DNA of 64,000 bases, from contig DATMRS010000018.1 of the NCBI GenBank assembly GCA_035566015.1, positions 1 to 64,000 of the forward strand. The letters are read 5' to 3'. Below are positions 34,029 through 43,710 of this stretch, in pieces. This DNA comes from DATMRS01 sp035566015. GTDB lineage: Bacteria; Pseudomonadota; Alphaproteobacteria; Sphingomonadales; Sphingomonadaceae. A model generated the notes under the pieces. It searched no databases and was not told where the DNA came from. It saw only the letters and a program-made list of their open reading frames with translations. Made by a program: the position numbers and the translations under genes. Each line of letters starts with the position of its first letter. Position 1 is the stretch's first letter.

Positions 34029-36029
34029 ATGCCCAAACTCACTGTGGATGGGATCGAGGTCGAGGTTCCCGCCGGCGCCACCGTGCTTCAGGCATGCGAG
34101 GCCGCGGGGAAGGAGATTCCGCGCTTCTGCTATCATGAGCGGCTGTCAATCGCGGGCAATTGCCGCATGTGCCTTGTCGAGGTGAAGCCGGGGCCGCCCA
34201 AGCCGCAGGCGTCCTGCGCGCTGCCCGCCGCCGACAATCAGGAAATCCGCACTGATTCGCCGATGGTGAAGAAGGCGCGCGAAGGGGTGATGGAGTTCCT
34301 GCTCATCAACCATCCGCTCGATTGCCCGATCTGCGACCAGGGCGGTGAATGCGACCTGCAGGACCAGTCGATCGCCTATGGCAAGGGCCATTCGCGCTTT
34401 GCCGAGAATAAGCGGGCGGTCACCGAGAAATATATGGGTCCGATCGTCAAGACAATCATGACGCGCTGCATCCAGTGCACGCGCTGCATCCGTTTTGCCG
34501 AGGAAGTCGCGGGCGTCGAGGAGATCGGCGCGATCGGGCGCGGCGAGAATATGCAGATCACCTCCTATCTGGAGCGGGCGGTGACGTCCGAACTTTCGGG
34601 CAATGTGGTGGACCTCTGTCCGGTCGGCGCGCTCACCTCGAAACCCTATGCGTTCGAGGCGCGGCCGTGGGAGTTGAAGAAGACGCCCGGCATCGACGTG
34701 ATGGATGCGGTGGGCACCAATATCCGCCTCGATTCGCGCGGGCGGCAGGTGCTGCGCGTGCTGCCTCGGATCAACGAGGACGTGAACGAGGAATGGGCGT
34801 CGGACAAGACGCGCCATGCCGTGGACGGGCTTGTCCGTCGGCGGCTCGACAAGCCCTATGTCCGTAAGGGCGGCAAGCTGGTCGAGGCGACATGGGTCGA
34901 GGCGTTCGCGGCGATCGCCGACGCGCTGGCGGGCGCGTCCGGCGATCAGGTGGCGGCGCTGGCGGGCGATCTGGCCGATCTGGAGAGCCTTTTCGCGACG
35001 AAGCTGCTGCTGGAAAGCTATGGGTCGACGCTGGCCGAGGCGCGCGTCGACGGCGCGCTTTATCCGGGCGCCGTGCCGGCGGACTATCGCTTTAACGCGA
35101 CTATCGCTGGGCTGGAGGAAGCGCGCGCGATCCTGCTGGTGGGCGCCAACCCGCGCTGGGAGGCGCCGCTCGTCAACACGCGCATCAGAAAGGCCGTGAA
35201 AGCCGGCGCGAAAGTCTTTGCGATCGGGCCGGAAATCGATCTGACCTATCCGGTCGAATGGCTGGGCGACGATCTGGCGGTGCTTGGCAAACTGCCCGAG
35301 GCGGTGGCCGGGGCGCTAAAGGACAAGGGCGCGGTGATCGTCGGGATGGGGGCGCTGGCGACCGACGGGGCCTATGCCGCCGCGCGGGCCGTTGCGGCCG
35401 GGCCGGGGGCGAGCTTCTCGCTGCTCCACACCGCCGCGTCGCGTGTCGGCGCGCTCGATCTGGGCTTTGCGGCCGAGGGCGGGATCGAGGCGATCCGCGC
35501 GAAAGCGGGCGATCTCAAGGCGCTGTTCCTGCTGGGTGTCGACGAGACGGACCTATCCGCCTTCGCCGATACCTTCACGATCTATATCGGCACGCATGGC
35601 GACCGGGGCGTCGGCGTCGCCGATGTAATCCTGCCGGGCGCATCCTATGCCGAAAAGCCGGGGACCTGGGTGAATATGGAAGGCCGCGTCCAGCGCGGGC
35701 AGCGCGCGGTGTTCCCGCCGGGTGACGCGCGCGAGGACTGGACGATCCTGCGCGCGCTGTCCGATGTGCTGGGCCGGACCCTGCCGTTCGACAGCCTCGA
35801 CGGGCTGCGTGCGCAGCTTGGCGAATGCCATCCGCATCTGGCGGAGGAAGGCCTGAGCGAGGTTGCGCCATTGGGCGATGCGGGCGCGGCGCCGGCGGTG
35901 TCGGGCTCGATCGCCTATCCATTCGCGGACTTCTACCTCACCAACCCGATTGCGCGGGCGAGCGAGACGATGCAGCGTTGCTCGGCCGAGCTTCTCCACA
36001 ATGAGACTTTCGCGGAGGCCGCCGAATGA
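34029..36029 (+). CDS. nuoG: NADH-quinone oxidoreductase subunit G
   Basis: 666 residues of the 75-kDa subunit. N-terminal ferredoxin-like [2Fe-2S] (FCYHERLSIAGNCRMC), His/Cys cluster (CPICDQGGECDLQD), [4Fe-4S] (CIQCTRCIRF with CPVGALTS) and a C-terminal molybdopterin-oxidoreductase-like domain without cofactor. The start MPKLTVDG at 34029 is chosen; an upstream start at 33993 overlaps nuoF. The end overlaps nuoH by four bases. Confidence 0.96.
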   Translation: MPKLTVDGIEVEVPAGATVLQACEAAGKEIPRFCYHERLSIAGNCRMCLVEVKPGPPKPQASCALPAADNQEIRTDSPMVKKAREGVMEFLLINHPLDCPICDQGGECDLQDQSIAYGKGHSRFAENKRAVTEKYMGPIVKTIMTRCIQCTRCIRFAEEVAGVEEIGAIGRGENMQITSYLERAVTSELSGNVVDLCPVGALTSKPYAFEARPWELKKTPGIDVMDAVGTNIRLDSRGRQVLRVLPRINEDVNEEWASDKTRHAVDGLVRRRLDKPYVRKGGKLVEATWVEAFAAIADALAGASGDQVAALAGDLADLESLFATKLLLESYGSTLAEARVDGALYPGAVPADYRFNATIAGLEEARAILLVGANPRWEAPLVNTRIRKAVKAGAKVFAIGPEIDLTYPVEWLGDDLAVLGKLPEAVAGALKDKGAVIVGMGALATDGAYAAARAVAAGPGASFSLLHTAASRVGALDLGFAAEGGIEAIRAKAGDLKALFLLGVDETDLSAFADTFTIYIGTHGDRGVGVADVILPGASYAEKPGTWVNMEGRVQRGQRAVFPPGDAREDWTILRALSDVLGRTLPFDSLDGLRAQLGECHPHLAEEGLSEVAPLGDAGAAPAVSGSIAYPFADFYLTNPIARASETMQRCSAELLHNETFAEAAE

Positions 36030-37075
36030 CGGACTTCTTCGCCCAATATCTGGGATATGACGGCGGCTGGTTTGTCGCCACGCTGATCTGCATCCTGCTG
36101 ATCGCGCTGCCGCTGATGTTGGCGGTGGCGATGATCATCTATGCCGACCGCAAGATCTGGGCGGCGATGGCGCTGCGGCGCGGACCCAATGTCGTCGGGC
36201 CGTTCGGCCTGCTCCAGTCTTTCGCGGACGGCGCGAAGGTGTTTCTCAAGGAAACGATCATCCCGTCCTCGGCGAACCGGGGGCTGTTCCTGATTGCGCC
36301 GATCCTGACCTTCACCGTGGCGCTGATCGTCTGGGCGGTGATCCCGTTCGGGCCGGGCATGGTGCTCGCCGACATCAATGTCGGCCTGCTCTATATCCTC
36401 GCGGCCTCGTCCTTGAGCGTCTACGGCGTCATCATCGCGGGCTGGGCGTCCAACTCCAAATATCCCTTCTATTCGGCGCTGCGCGCGGCCGCGCAGATGG
36501 TGAGCTACGAAGTCTCGATCGGCTTCGTGCTGATCGCGGTGGTGCTCTATGCCGACAGCTTCAACCTCTCGGCGATTATCGAGGCACAGCGCGCGCATAT
36601 CCTCGGTTTCCTGAACGGGTTCGGCTTCAATCCGTTGCTCTTCCCGATGGCCGTGGTGTTCCTGATCTCGTCGATGGCGGAAACCGCGCGTACCCCGTTC
36701 GACCTCACCGAAGCGGAGAGCGAGCTGGTCGCCGGATACCAGACCGAATATTCGTCGATGAGCTTCGCGCTCTTCTGGCTCGGCGAATATGGCAATGTGA
36801 TCCTGATGTGCGGCCTGAACGCCGTGCTCTTCTGGGGCGGCTGGCTGCCGCCGGTGGACTGGGCGCCGCTTTATTATGTGCCGGGCATCTTCTGGTTCTT
36901 CGGCAAGATCCTGTTCTTCTTCTTCGTCTTCTCCTGGGTGAAGGCGACGGTGCCGCGTTACCGCTATGACCAGCTCATGCGGCTGGGGTGGAAGATATTC
37001 CTGCCACTGTCGCTCTTCTGGGTGTTCCTCATTTCCGGGTGGCTGATGCTCACCCGCTATGGAGTGGGCTCATGA
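36026..37075 (+). CDS. nuoH: NADH-quinone oxidoreductase subunit H
   Basis: 349 residues, about eight membrane helices. Conserved loops are RRGPNVVGPFGLLQ, YEVSIG, and RTPFDLTEAESELVAGYQTE (shortened here to PFDLTEAESELVAGY), which line the quinone chamber. ATGA overlaps at both ends with nuoG and nuoI indicate strong coupling. Confidence 0.97.
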   Translation: MTDFFAQYLGYDGGWFVATLICILLIALPLMLAVAMIIYADRKIWAAMALRRGPNVVGPFGLLQSFADGAKVFLKETIIPSSANRGLFLIAPILTFTVALIVWAVIPFGPGMVLADINVGLLYILAASSLSVYGVIIAGWASNSKYPFYSALRAAAQMVSYEVSIGFVLIAVVLYADSFNLSAIIEAQRAHILGFLNGFGFNPLLFPMAVVFLISSMAETARTPFDLTEAESELVAGYQTEYSSMSFALFWLGEYGNVILMCGLNAVLFWGGWLPPVDWAPLYYVPGIFWFFGKILFFFFVFSWVKATVPRYRYDQLMRLGWKIFLPLSLFWVFLISGWLMLTRYGVGS

Positions 37076-37557
37076 GCCTCGCCTACATCATCAAATCGTT
37101 CACGCTGTGGGAATTCATCGGCGCGCACTGGCTGACCCTGAAATATTTCTTCAAGCGCAAGGCGACGATCAACTACCCGTTCGAGAAGAACCCGATCAGC
37201 CCGCGCTTCCGCGGTGAACATGTGCTGCGCCGCTATCCGAGCGGCGAGGAACGGTGCATCGCATGCAAGCTGTGCGAGGCGATCTGTCCGGCGCAGGCGA
37301 TCACGATCGAGGCCGAGCCGCGCGACGACGGGTCGCGCCGCACGACGCGCTATGACATCGACATGACGAAATGCATCTATTGCGGCTTCTGCCAGGAAGC
37401 CTGCCCGGTAGATGCCGTCGTCGAAGGGCCGAATTTCGAATTTTCCACCGAAACCCGCGAGGAGCTGATCTATGACAAGGCCAAGCTGCTCGCAAACGGA
37501 GATCGTTGGGAACGCACGATCGCCGCAAACCTTGCCGCCGATGCGCCCTATCGGTAA
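37072..37557 (+). CDS. nuoI: NADH-quinone oxidoreductase subunit I
   Basis: 161 residues with two ferredoxin-type motifs, CIACKLCEAICP and CIYCGFCQEACP, carrying clusters N6a and N6b. The ATG at 37072 overlaps the nuoH stop. It is followed by a 105-bp gap, much the largest in the operon, that holds a strong hairpin. Confidence 0.97.
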   Translation: MSLAYIIKSFTLWEFIGAHWLTLKYFFKRKATINYPFEKNPISPRFRGEHVLRRYPSGEERCIACKLCEAICPAQAITIEAEPRDDGSRRTTRYDIDMTKCIYCGFCQEACPVDAVVEGPNFEFSTETREELIYDKAKLLANGDRWERTIAANLAADAPYR

Positions 37558-37567
37558 TGCCCCGCAC

Positions 37568-37641
37568 GTTGCGATTCCGTTCGGGCTTCCGAACGGTTCG
37601 CAACATGTATTCGTAAACCGTCCCTCGACCGGGTTCGGGAC
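37568..37641 (+). repeat. Stem-loops between nuoI and nuoJ
   Basis: Arms at 37568-37584 and 37589-37604 (GTTGCGA...CCGTTCGG against CCGAACGG...TCGCAAC) form a long stem with a small internal mismatch and a four-base loop GCTT. A weaker GTCCC/GGGAC stem follows at 37620-37641. No T-run is present, so it is not a standard terminator; it looks like a REP-type or mRNA-processing element. Confidence 0.65.
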
Positions 37642-37662
37642 TAACGGGACTGAGATGATCCG

Positions 37663-38274
37663 TTGATCCAGACGATCGCCTTCTATCTGTTCGCCACGCT
37701 GATGCTCGTTTCGGGCGGGCTCACCGTGATCGCGCGCAATCCGGTGCACAGCGTGCTGTGGCTCATCATGGCCTTCTTCAACGCCGCGGCGCTGATGGTG
37801 CTGGTGGGGGCGGAGTTCATCGCGATGCTGCTCGTCATCGTCTATGTCGGCGCGGTCGCGGTGCTCTTCCTGTTCGTGGTGATGATGCTCGACATCGATT
37901 TCGCCGAACTGAGGAGCGGCTTCGCGCGCTATCTGCCGTTCGGCGTGCTCGTGGCACTCGTCCTGCTGGCCGAGATGGTCTTCGCGGTGGGCGCCTGGGA
38001 AGCGGGAGGCATCTCGATTAACGCCAGCGCGGCGCCAACGCCCGAGGGCGTGTCGAATATCTCGGCGATCGGCACAGTGCTCTATACGCGCTACTTGTTC
38101 GTGTTCGAGGGCGCGGGCCTCGTCCTGCTCGTCGCGATGATCGGCGCGATCGTGCTGACGCATCGCAAGCGCGGCGGCACGCGGCCGCAGAAAATTTCGG
38201 AACAGAACCGGCGCCGGCCCGAAGAGGCGGTACGCCGCGTCGATCAGCCGGTGGGGCAGGGGGTGGAGCTGTGA
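37663..38274 (+). CDS. nuoJ: NADH-quinone oxidoreductase subunit J
   Basis: 203 residues, five membrane helices. Landmarks are NPVHSVLWLIMAFFNAAAL and EFIAMLLVIVYVGAVAVLFLF, given here in part as NPVHSVLWLI and VIVYVGAVAVLFLF. The start is a TTG at 37663 (reads IQTIAFYLFA after the initiator); no in-frame ATG fits. The tail (about 40 residues, RRPEEAVRRVDQPVGQGVEL region) is hydrophilic. GTGA overlap with nuoK. Confidence 0.94.
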   Translation: MIQTIAFYLFATLMLVSGGLTVIARNPVHSVLWLIMAFFNAAALMVLVGAEFIAMLLVIVYVGAVAVLFLFVVMMLDIDFAELRSGFARYLPFGVLVALVLLAEMVFAVGAWEAGGISINASAAPTPEGVSNISAIGTVLYTRYLFVFEGAGLVLLVAMIGAIVLTHRKRGGTRPQKISEQNRRRPEEAVRRVDQPVGQGVEL

Positions 38275-38576
38275 TCGGGCTTCAACATTATCTGGCTGTT
38301 TCGGCGGCCCTGTTCGTGACGGGGATGTTCGGCATCTTCCTCAACCGCAAGAACGTCATCATCATGCTGATGGCGATCGAGCTGATTCTGCTCGCGGTGA
38401 ACCTCAACCTCGTCGCCTTCTCGGCCTATCTCCACGATCTCGTCGGACAGGTGTTCGCGATGTTTGTGCTGACAGTCGCGGCGGGTGAGGCGGCGGTGGG
38501 GCTGGCGATTCTCGTCATCTATTTCCGTGGCCGGGGCACGATCGCGGTCGACGACGTCAATCGAATGAAGGGGTGA
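38271..38576 (+). CDS. nuoK: NADH-quinone oxidoreductase subunit K
   Basis: 101 residues, three helices, exactly the family length. The GTG start at 38271 overlaps the nuoJ stop. The conserved membrane glutamates are in MAIELILLAVNLN and AAGEAAVGLAILV, which belong to the proton path shared with NuoJ. Confidence 0.96.
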   Translation: MIGLQHYLAVSAALFVTGMFGIFLNRKNVIIMLMAIELILLAVNLNLVAFSAYLHDLVGQVFAMFVLTVAAGEAAVGLAILVIYFRGRGTIAVDDVNRMKG

Positions 38577-38613
38577 GCATGGTTCGGGCTTTCGCGAGGC
38601 TGACGGTTCTCGC

Positions 38614-40719
38614 ATGATCCAGCTTATCGTCTTCCTGCCGCTGGCCGCCGCGATCGTCGCGGGCCTGGGCAACCGGCTGATCGGCAACACGGTCGCGAAG
38701 CTCGTGACGACGGGCGCGCTGTTCATTTCCTGCGCGCTGTCCTGGCCGATCTTCCTCCATTTCCTCGGCGGGGAGGCGACCGCGCAGGTCGTCCCCGTGC
38801 TCGACTGGATCAAGTCGGGCGATCTCCAGGTACAATGGTCGCTGCGCGTCGACACCCTGACGGCGGTGATGCTGGTGGTGGTGACGACGGTGTCGAGTCT
38901 CGTTCACCTCTATAGCTGGGGCTATATGGCGGAGGACGACAGCCAGCCGCGCTTCTTCGCCTATCTGTCGCTCTTCACCTTCGCGATGCTGATGCTGGTG
39001 ACGGCGGACAGCCTCGTCCAGATGTTCTTCGGCTGGGAAGGCGTGGGGCTTGCTTCCTACCTGCTGATCGGCTTCTGGTACACGCGGCCTTCGGCCAACG
39101 CTGCGGCGATCAAGGCGTTCGTCGTCAACCGCGTCGGCGATTTCGGTTTCTCGCTGGGCATCTTCGGTACCTTCCTCGTCTTCGGCACGGTGTCGATCCC
39201 CGCGATCCTCGCCGCTGCCCCCGGCATGGTGGGATCGACGGTCGGTTTCCTAGGCGGGCGCGTTGATGTGATGACGCTGCTCTGCCTGCTGCTGTTCATC
39301 GGCGCGATGGGCAAGTCGGCCCAGCTCGGCCTGCACACCTGGCTACCCGATGCGATGGAAGGCCCGACGCCGGTCTCCGCGCTGATCCACGCCGCGACGA
39401 TGGTGACGGCGGGCGTGTTCATGGTCTGCCGCCTGTCGCCGATGTTCGCGACGAGCGAGGTCGCCCAGCATGTCGTCATCTATATCGGCGCGGCGACCGC
39501 CTTGTTCGCGGCGACGGTCGCGACGGTGCAGACCGACATCAAACGCGTGATCGCCTATTCGACCTGCTCGCAGCTCGGCTACATGTTCTTTGCGGCCGGT
39601 GTCGGCGCTTATGGCGCGGCGATGTTCCACCTGTTCACTCATGCGTTCTTCAAGGCGCTGCTGTTCCTGTGCGCGGGCTCGGTGATCCATGCGATGCATC
39701 ATGAGCAGGACATGCGCTTCTATGGCGCGCTCCGGAAGCATATTCCGATCACCTTCTGGACGATGACGGCGGGCACGCTCGCCATCACCGGCGTCGGCAT
39801 CATGGCGATCCCGGGCGTGCTGCCTGCGATCGGCTTCGCGGGTTTCCATTCGAAGGACGCGATCATCGAGGCGGCGCTCGCCTCGGGTTCGCAGGCGGGC
39901 GAGGTTGCATTTGCCGTGGGCGTGTTCGCCGCGCTGCTGACGACCTTCTATTCGTGGCGGCTCGTCTTCCTCACCTTTTTCGGTCAGGCCCGCTGGGCGG
40001 GATCGGAGCATATCGCCCATGCCGTCCAGGACGCGCACGGCCATCACCACGGCCTCGATCAGGCGCATTCGGGCGAGAATCCGCCTTCGCAGGAAGGCGC
40101 GGGTGGCGAGCCCGATCCGCACGCCCCCTCGGTCGATGCGCTGCCGCGCGGCACCGGCGGCTATCATCCGCATGAGAGCGGCTGGGCGATGCTCGTGCCG
40201 TTGCTGCTGCTGTCGGTGGGCGCGGTGGCCGCCGGTTTCGTCTTCACCGGCTTCTTCATCGATCCCGAGCAGGGCGCCGGCTTCTGGCAGGGGTCGCTCG
40301 TGTTCGACACGCATCTGATGCACGCGATGCATGAGATCCCGCTCTGGGCGAAGCTGTCGACGACGATCGCGATGATCATCGGCTTCCTGATAGCACTCTG
40401 GGCATACATCCTCGATACCAGCCTGCCGGCGCGGGTCGTCGAGCATATTGAGCCGCTTTACATCTTCCTGCTGAAGAAGTGGTATTTCGACGAACTCTAT
40501 CATGTGCTGTTCGTCGTGCCGGCCTTCGCGATCGGGCGCTTCTTCTGGAAGCGGGGCGATCAGGGCACGATCGACCGCTTCGGCCCCGACGGCGTTTCGC
40601 GCCTCGTTGCGGGGAGTGGCTTGCTCGCCCGCAAGATGCAGAACGGCTATCTCTATACCTATGCGCTGGTGATGCTGCTTGGCCTTGCCGCCGCGGCGAC
40701 CTGGGCGGTGACGCGCTGA
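38614..40719 (+). CDS. nuoL: NADH-quinone oxidoreductase subunit L
   Basis: 701 residues, the largest antiporter-like proton-pumping subunit. Landmarks are FFGWEGVGLASYLLIGFWY, HTWLPDAMEGPTPVSALIHA (in part: TWLPDAMEGPTPVSALIH) and AYSTCSQLGYMF. A His/Gly/Glu-rich loop at about residues 465-520 is longer than in typical homologues. It ends one base before nuoM. Confidence 0.97.
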   Translation: MIQLIVFLPLAAAIVAGLGNRLIGNTVAKLVTTGALFISCALSWPIFLHFLGGEATAQVVPVLDWIKSGDLQVQWSLRVDTLTAVMLVVVTTVSSLVHLYSWGYMAEDDSQPRFFAYLSLFTFAMLMLVTADSLVQMFFGWEGVGLASYLLIGFWYTRPSANAAAIKAFVVNRVGDFGFSLGIFGTFLVFGTVSIPAILAAAPGMVGSTVGFLGGRVDVMTLLCLLLFIGAMGKSAQLGLHTWLPDAMEGPTPVSALIHAATMVTAGVFMVCRLSPMFATSEVAQHVVIYIGAATALFAATVATVQTDIKRVIAYSTCSQLGYMFFAAGVGAYGAAMFHLFTHAFFKALLFLCAGSVIHAMHHEQDMRFYGALRKHIPITFWTMTAGTLAITGVGIMAIPGVLPAIGFAGFHSKDAIIEAALASGSQAGEVAFAVGVFAALLTTFYSWRLVFLTFFGQARWAGSEHIAHAVQDAHGHHHGLDQAHSGENPPSQEGAGGEPDPHAPSVDALPRGTGGYHPHESGWAMLVPLLLLSVGAVAAGFVFTGFFIDPEQGAGFWQGSLVFDTHLMHAMHEIPLWAKLSTTIAMIIGFLIALWAYILDTSLPARVVEHIEPLYIFLLKKWYFDELYHVLFVVPAFAIGRFFWKRGDQGTIDRFGPDGVSRLVAGSGLLARKMQNGYLYTYALVMLLGLAAAATWAVTR

Positions 40720-40720
40720 C

Positions 40721-42274
40721 ATGAACCAACTCGGCTTCCCCATCCTCACGATCATGATCGCGCTGCCCTTCGTGGCGGCCCTCTGGTGTCTACTCGCGCC
40801 CGGCGAGGAGCAGGCGCGTGCTGTGCAGGCGCGCTGGGTGGCGCTCGGCGCGACGCTCATCGATCTCGCACTCGGTATCCTGTTGTGGGCAACCTATGAT
40901 ATCGGCGGGCCGCAATGGCAGTTCGTCGAGCATGTCGGCCTGTTCGGGCGCTTCGGCTGGTCGCTCGGTATCGACGGCATCGCGCTGATGCTGATCATGC
41001 TGTCGGTCTTCCTGATGCCGATCTGCATCGGCGCCTCCTGGGAGGCTATCCAGCGGCGCGTTCCCGAATATATGGCGGCCTTCCTGCTGATGGAGACGCT
41101 GATTCTCGGCGTCTTCGCGGCGCAGGACCTGATCCTCTTCTACATCTTCTTCGAAGGCGGCCTCATTCCGATGTATCTCATCATCGGTATCTGGGGCGGC
41201 GCGGAACGGGTCTACGCCAGCTATAAGTTCTTCCTCTACACGCTGCTCGGCTCGGTGCTGATGCTGATCGCGATGTTGTGGATCGCGAGTTATGCGGGCA
41301 CCACCTACGTTCCGACGCTGATGGCGACCGATTTTCCGGAGCATGCGCAGATATGGCTGTTCCTTGCCTTCTTCGCCTCCTTCGCGGTGAAGATGCCGAT
41401 GTGGCCGGTCCATACCTGGCTGCCCGACGCGCACGTGCAGGCGCCGACGGCGGGTTCGGTGATCCTGGCGGGCGTGATGCTGAAGATGGGCGGTTACGGC
41501 TTCATCCGTTACGCGCTGCCGATGTTTCCCGAGGGGAGCGCCGATCTCGTCTGGCTGATCTGGGGCCTCTCGATCGTCGCGGTGATCTACACCTCGCTCG
41601 TCGCGCTGGTGCAAACCGACATGAAGAAGCTGATCGCCTATTCGTCGGTCGCGCATATGGCGTTCGTCACGATCGGCCTGTTCGCGTTCAACCGCCAGGG
41701 CCTTGAGGGCTCAATGATGGTGATGCTGAGCCACGGCCTTGTTTCGGGCGCGCTTTTCCTGTGCGTCGGGGTGATCTACGACCGGTTGCATACCCGTGAT
41801 ATCGATCGCTACGGCGGGCTGGCGACCAATATGCCGCGCTACGCCTTGTTCTTCCTGCTGTTCACGATGGCCTCGATCGGCCTGCCGGGTACGTCGGGCT
41901 TCGTGGGCGAGTTCCTGAGTCTGATCGGGGCCTATCAGATTTCGAGCATCGTCGCCTTCGGCTGTACGACCGGCATCATTCTAGGCGCTGCCTATATGCT
42001 CTACCTCTATCGTCGCGTCGTCTTTGGCTCGCTCGATAAGCCCGACGTGAAGGCGATGCCCGACCTGTCGCCGCGCGAGATCGTGATGCTCGGCTCGCTC
42101 GGCCTCGCCGTGCTGTGGATGGGCATCTATCCCGAAAGTTTCCTCGCGCCGATGCGCAACGACATTGGCCTGCTGATGGAGCGGATCGATCGCGCGACCC
42201 CACCGAGTGACGCGCAGATCGCCGCCGGAGCGCCTGCCGCCCGGCCGGTCGCGACGCGGACGGAGGCGCACTGA
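40721..42274 (+). CDS. nuoM: NADH-quinone oxidoreductase subunit M
   Basis: 517 residues, antiporter-like subunit: FYIFFEGGLIPMYLIIGIWG with the key Glu, HTWLPDAHVQAPTAGSVILAG (in part WLPDAHVQAPTAGSV) and KKLIAYSSVAHM. The C-terminus has an Ala/Pro-rich tail. Its stop overlaps the ATG of nuoN (TGATG). Confidence 0.97.
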   Translation: MNQLGFPILTIMIALPFVAALWCLLAPGEEQARAVQARWVALGATLIDLALGILLWATYDIGGPQWQFVEHVGLFGRFGWSLGIDGIALMLIMLSVFLMPICIGASWEAIQRRVPEYMAAFLLMETLILGVFAAQDLILFYIFFEGGLIPMYLIIGIWGGAERVYASYKFFLYTLLGSVLMLIAMLWIASYAGTTYVPTLMATDFPEHAQIWLFLAFFASFAVKMPMWPVHTWLPDAHVQAPTAGSVILAGVMLKMGGYGFIRYALPMFPEGSADLVWLIWGLSIVAVIYTSLVALVQTDMKKLIAYSSVAHMAFVTIGLFAFNRQGLEGSMMVMLSHGLVSGALFLCVGVIYDRLHTRDIDRYGGLATNMPRYALFFLLFTMASIGLPGTSGFVGEFLSLIGAYQISSIVAFGCTTGIILGAAYMLYLYRRVVFGSLDKPDVKAMPDLSPREIVMLGSLGLAVLWMGIYPESFLAPMRNDIGLLMERIDRATPPSDAQIAAGAPAARPVATRTEAH

Positions 42275-43710
42275 TGTCTTATACTGCCTCGCTTCTTTCC
42301 GCGCTGCCTGAGGTGATCCTGACGGTGGGCGCGCTCGCGTTGCTGATGGTGTCCGCCTTCGGCGGCGACCGGATGGCGCGGCTGATCGGCTGGTTGGCGG
42401 TAGCGCTGTTCGCCGTGGCGGGTGTCGCGGCTGTGGCGGTCGTGAGCAGCCAGCCGGCGTTCGACGGCCTTTATCATGGCGACAGCTTCGCGGTGTTTGC
42501 AAAGATATTGATCTATGTCGCGGCGGCTGCCTCAATCCTGATCGCCCCTGATTATTTCGAGCGCGGCGGATCGACCCGTGCCGAATATCCGGTGCTGATC
42601 CTGCTCGCCGGCGTCGGCATGGGCATGATGGTGTCGGCAGGCGACATGCTGACGCTCTATGTCGGCTTCGAACTGCAGAATCTGGCGGCTTATGTGTTGG
42701 CGAGCTTCATGCGGCGCGACATGCGCTCGGCCGAGGCGGGGCTGAAATATTTCGTACTCGGCGCGCTCGCATCGGGCATTCTGCTCTACGGCATCACCCT
42801 GCTCTATGGCTTTTCGGGCACGACCGTCTTTACAGGCATTGCCGCCTCGATGCGCGACGGATTGTCGATCGGTCATATCTTCGGCATGGTGTTCGTTATC
42901 GCCGGCCTTGCCTTCAAGATCAGCGCGGTGCCGTTTCATATGTGGGCGCCCGACGTCTATGAAGGCGCGCCGACGCCGGTGACGGCGATGTTCGCGACCA
43001 TGTACAAGGTCGCCGCGATGGCACTCTTGGTCCGCGTCTGCGTGGTGGCGCTCGGCTCACAGACCGAAGCGTGGCGGCAGGTGATCCTGTTCGCGGCGCT
43101 CGCCTCGACGATCTTGGGCGCGGTCGCGGCGATCGTGCAGACCAACATCAAGCGGCTGCTCGCTTATTCGTCGATCAACAATGCGGGCTTCGCGCTGTTC
43201 GGCCTCGCGGCGGGAACGGAAGCGGGGGTCGCAGCGACGATGACCTATCTTGCCGTCTATATCGCAATGACGATGGGCAGCTTCATCTGCGTGCTGCGGA
43301 TGCGTGACGCGGACGGCAACAATGTGCAGAGTATCGCCAGCATGTCGGGCATGTCGCGTACGCGTCCTGGCCTCGCCGCCGCCTTCGCGATCTTCATGTT
43401 CTCGCTGGCGGGCATTCCGCCGCTGCTCGGCCTCTGGCCGAAACTGCTGGTGTTCGATGCGCTGGTGAAGGTGAACCTCGCGCCGATCGCGGCGGTGGGT
43501 ATCGCAACCTCCGTGCTGGGCGCGGTCTATTATCTCAAGATCGTCAAGACGATGTATTTTGACGAGCCGGCCGCACCCTATGCCACGCCGACGAACCGGA
43601 TCGAAGGCGGGCTGATCGCCTTGTCGGCGCTCGCCGTCTCGCCGCTCGGTTATCTCGCGGTGCCGGCGCTCGGCGTTGCGAGCATGGCGGCGGCAAAGGC
43701 GTTGTTCTGA
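42274..43710 (+). CDS. nuoN: NADH-quinone oxidoreductase subunit N
   Basis: 478 residues, the third antiporter-like pump: YVGFELQNLAAYVLASF, MWAPDVYEGAPTPVTAMF and RLLAYSSINNAGFAL. It ends the complex I genes proper, but the transcript probably continues, because birA follows without a gap and seems to start on a CTG overlapping the nuoN stop. Confidence 0.97.
   Translation: MSYTASLLSALPEVILTVGALALLMVSAFGGDRMARLIGWLAVALFAVAGVAAVAVVSSQPAFDGLYHGDSFAVFAKILIYVAAAASILIAPDYFERGGSTRAEYPVLILLAGVGMGMMVSAGDMLTLYVGFELQNLAAYVLASFMRRDMRSAEAGLKYFVLGALASGILLYGITLLYGFSGTTVFTGIAASMRDGLSIGHIFGMVFVIAGLAFKISAVPFHMWAPDVYEGAPTPVTAMFATMYKVAAMALLVRVCVVALGSQTEAWRQVILFAALASTILGAVAAIVQTNIKRLLAYSSINNAGFALFGLAAGTEAGVAATMTYLAVYIAMTMGSFICVLRMRDADGNNVQSIASMSGMSRTRPGLAAAFAIFMFSLAGIPPLLGLWPKLLVFDALVKVNLAPIAAVGIATSVLGAVYYLKIVKTMYFDEPAAPYATPTNRIEGGLIALSALAVSPLGYLAVPALGVASMAAAKALF

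Noticed and set aside
39343..40860. 505-codon minus-strand open frame
   Set aside because: Antisense to nuoL; Arg/His/Glu-rich shadow without motifs.
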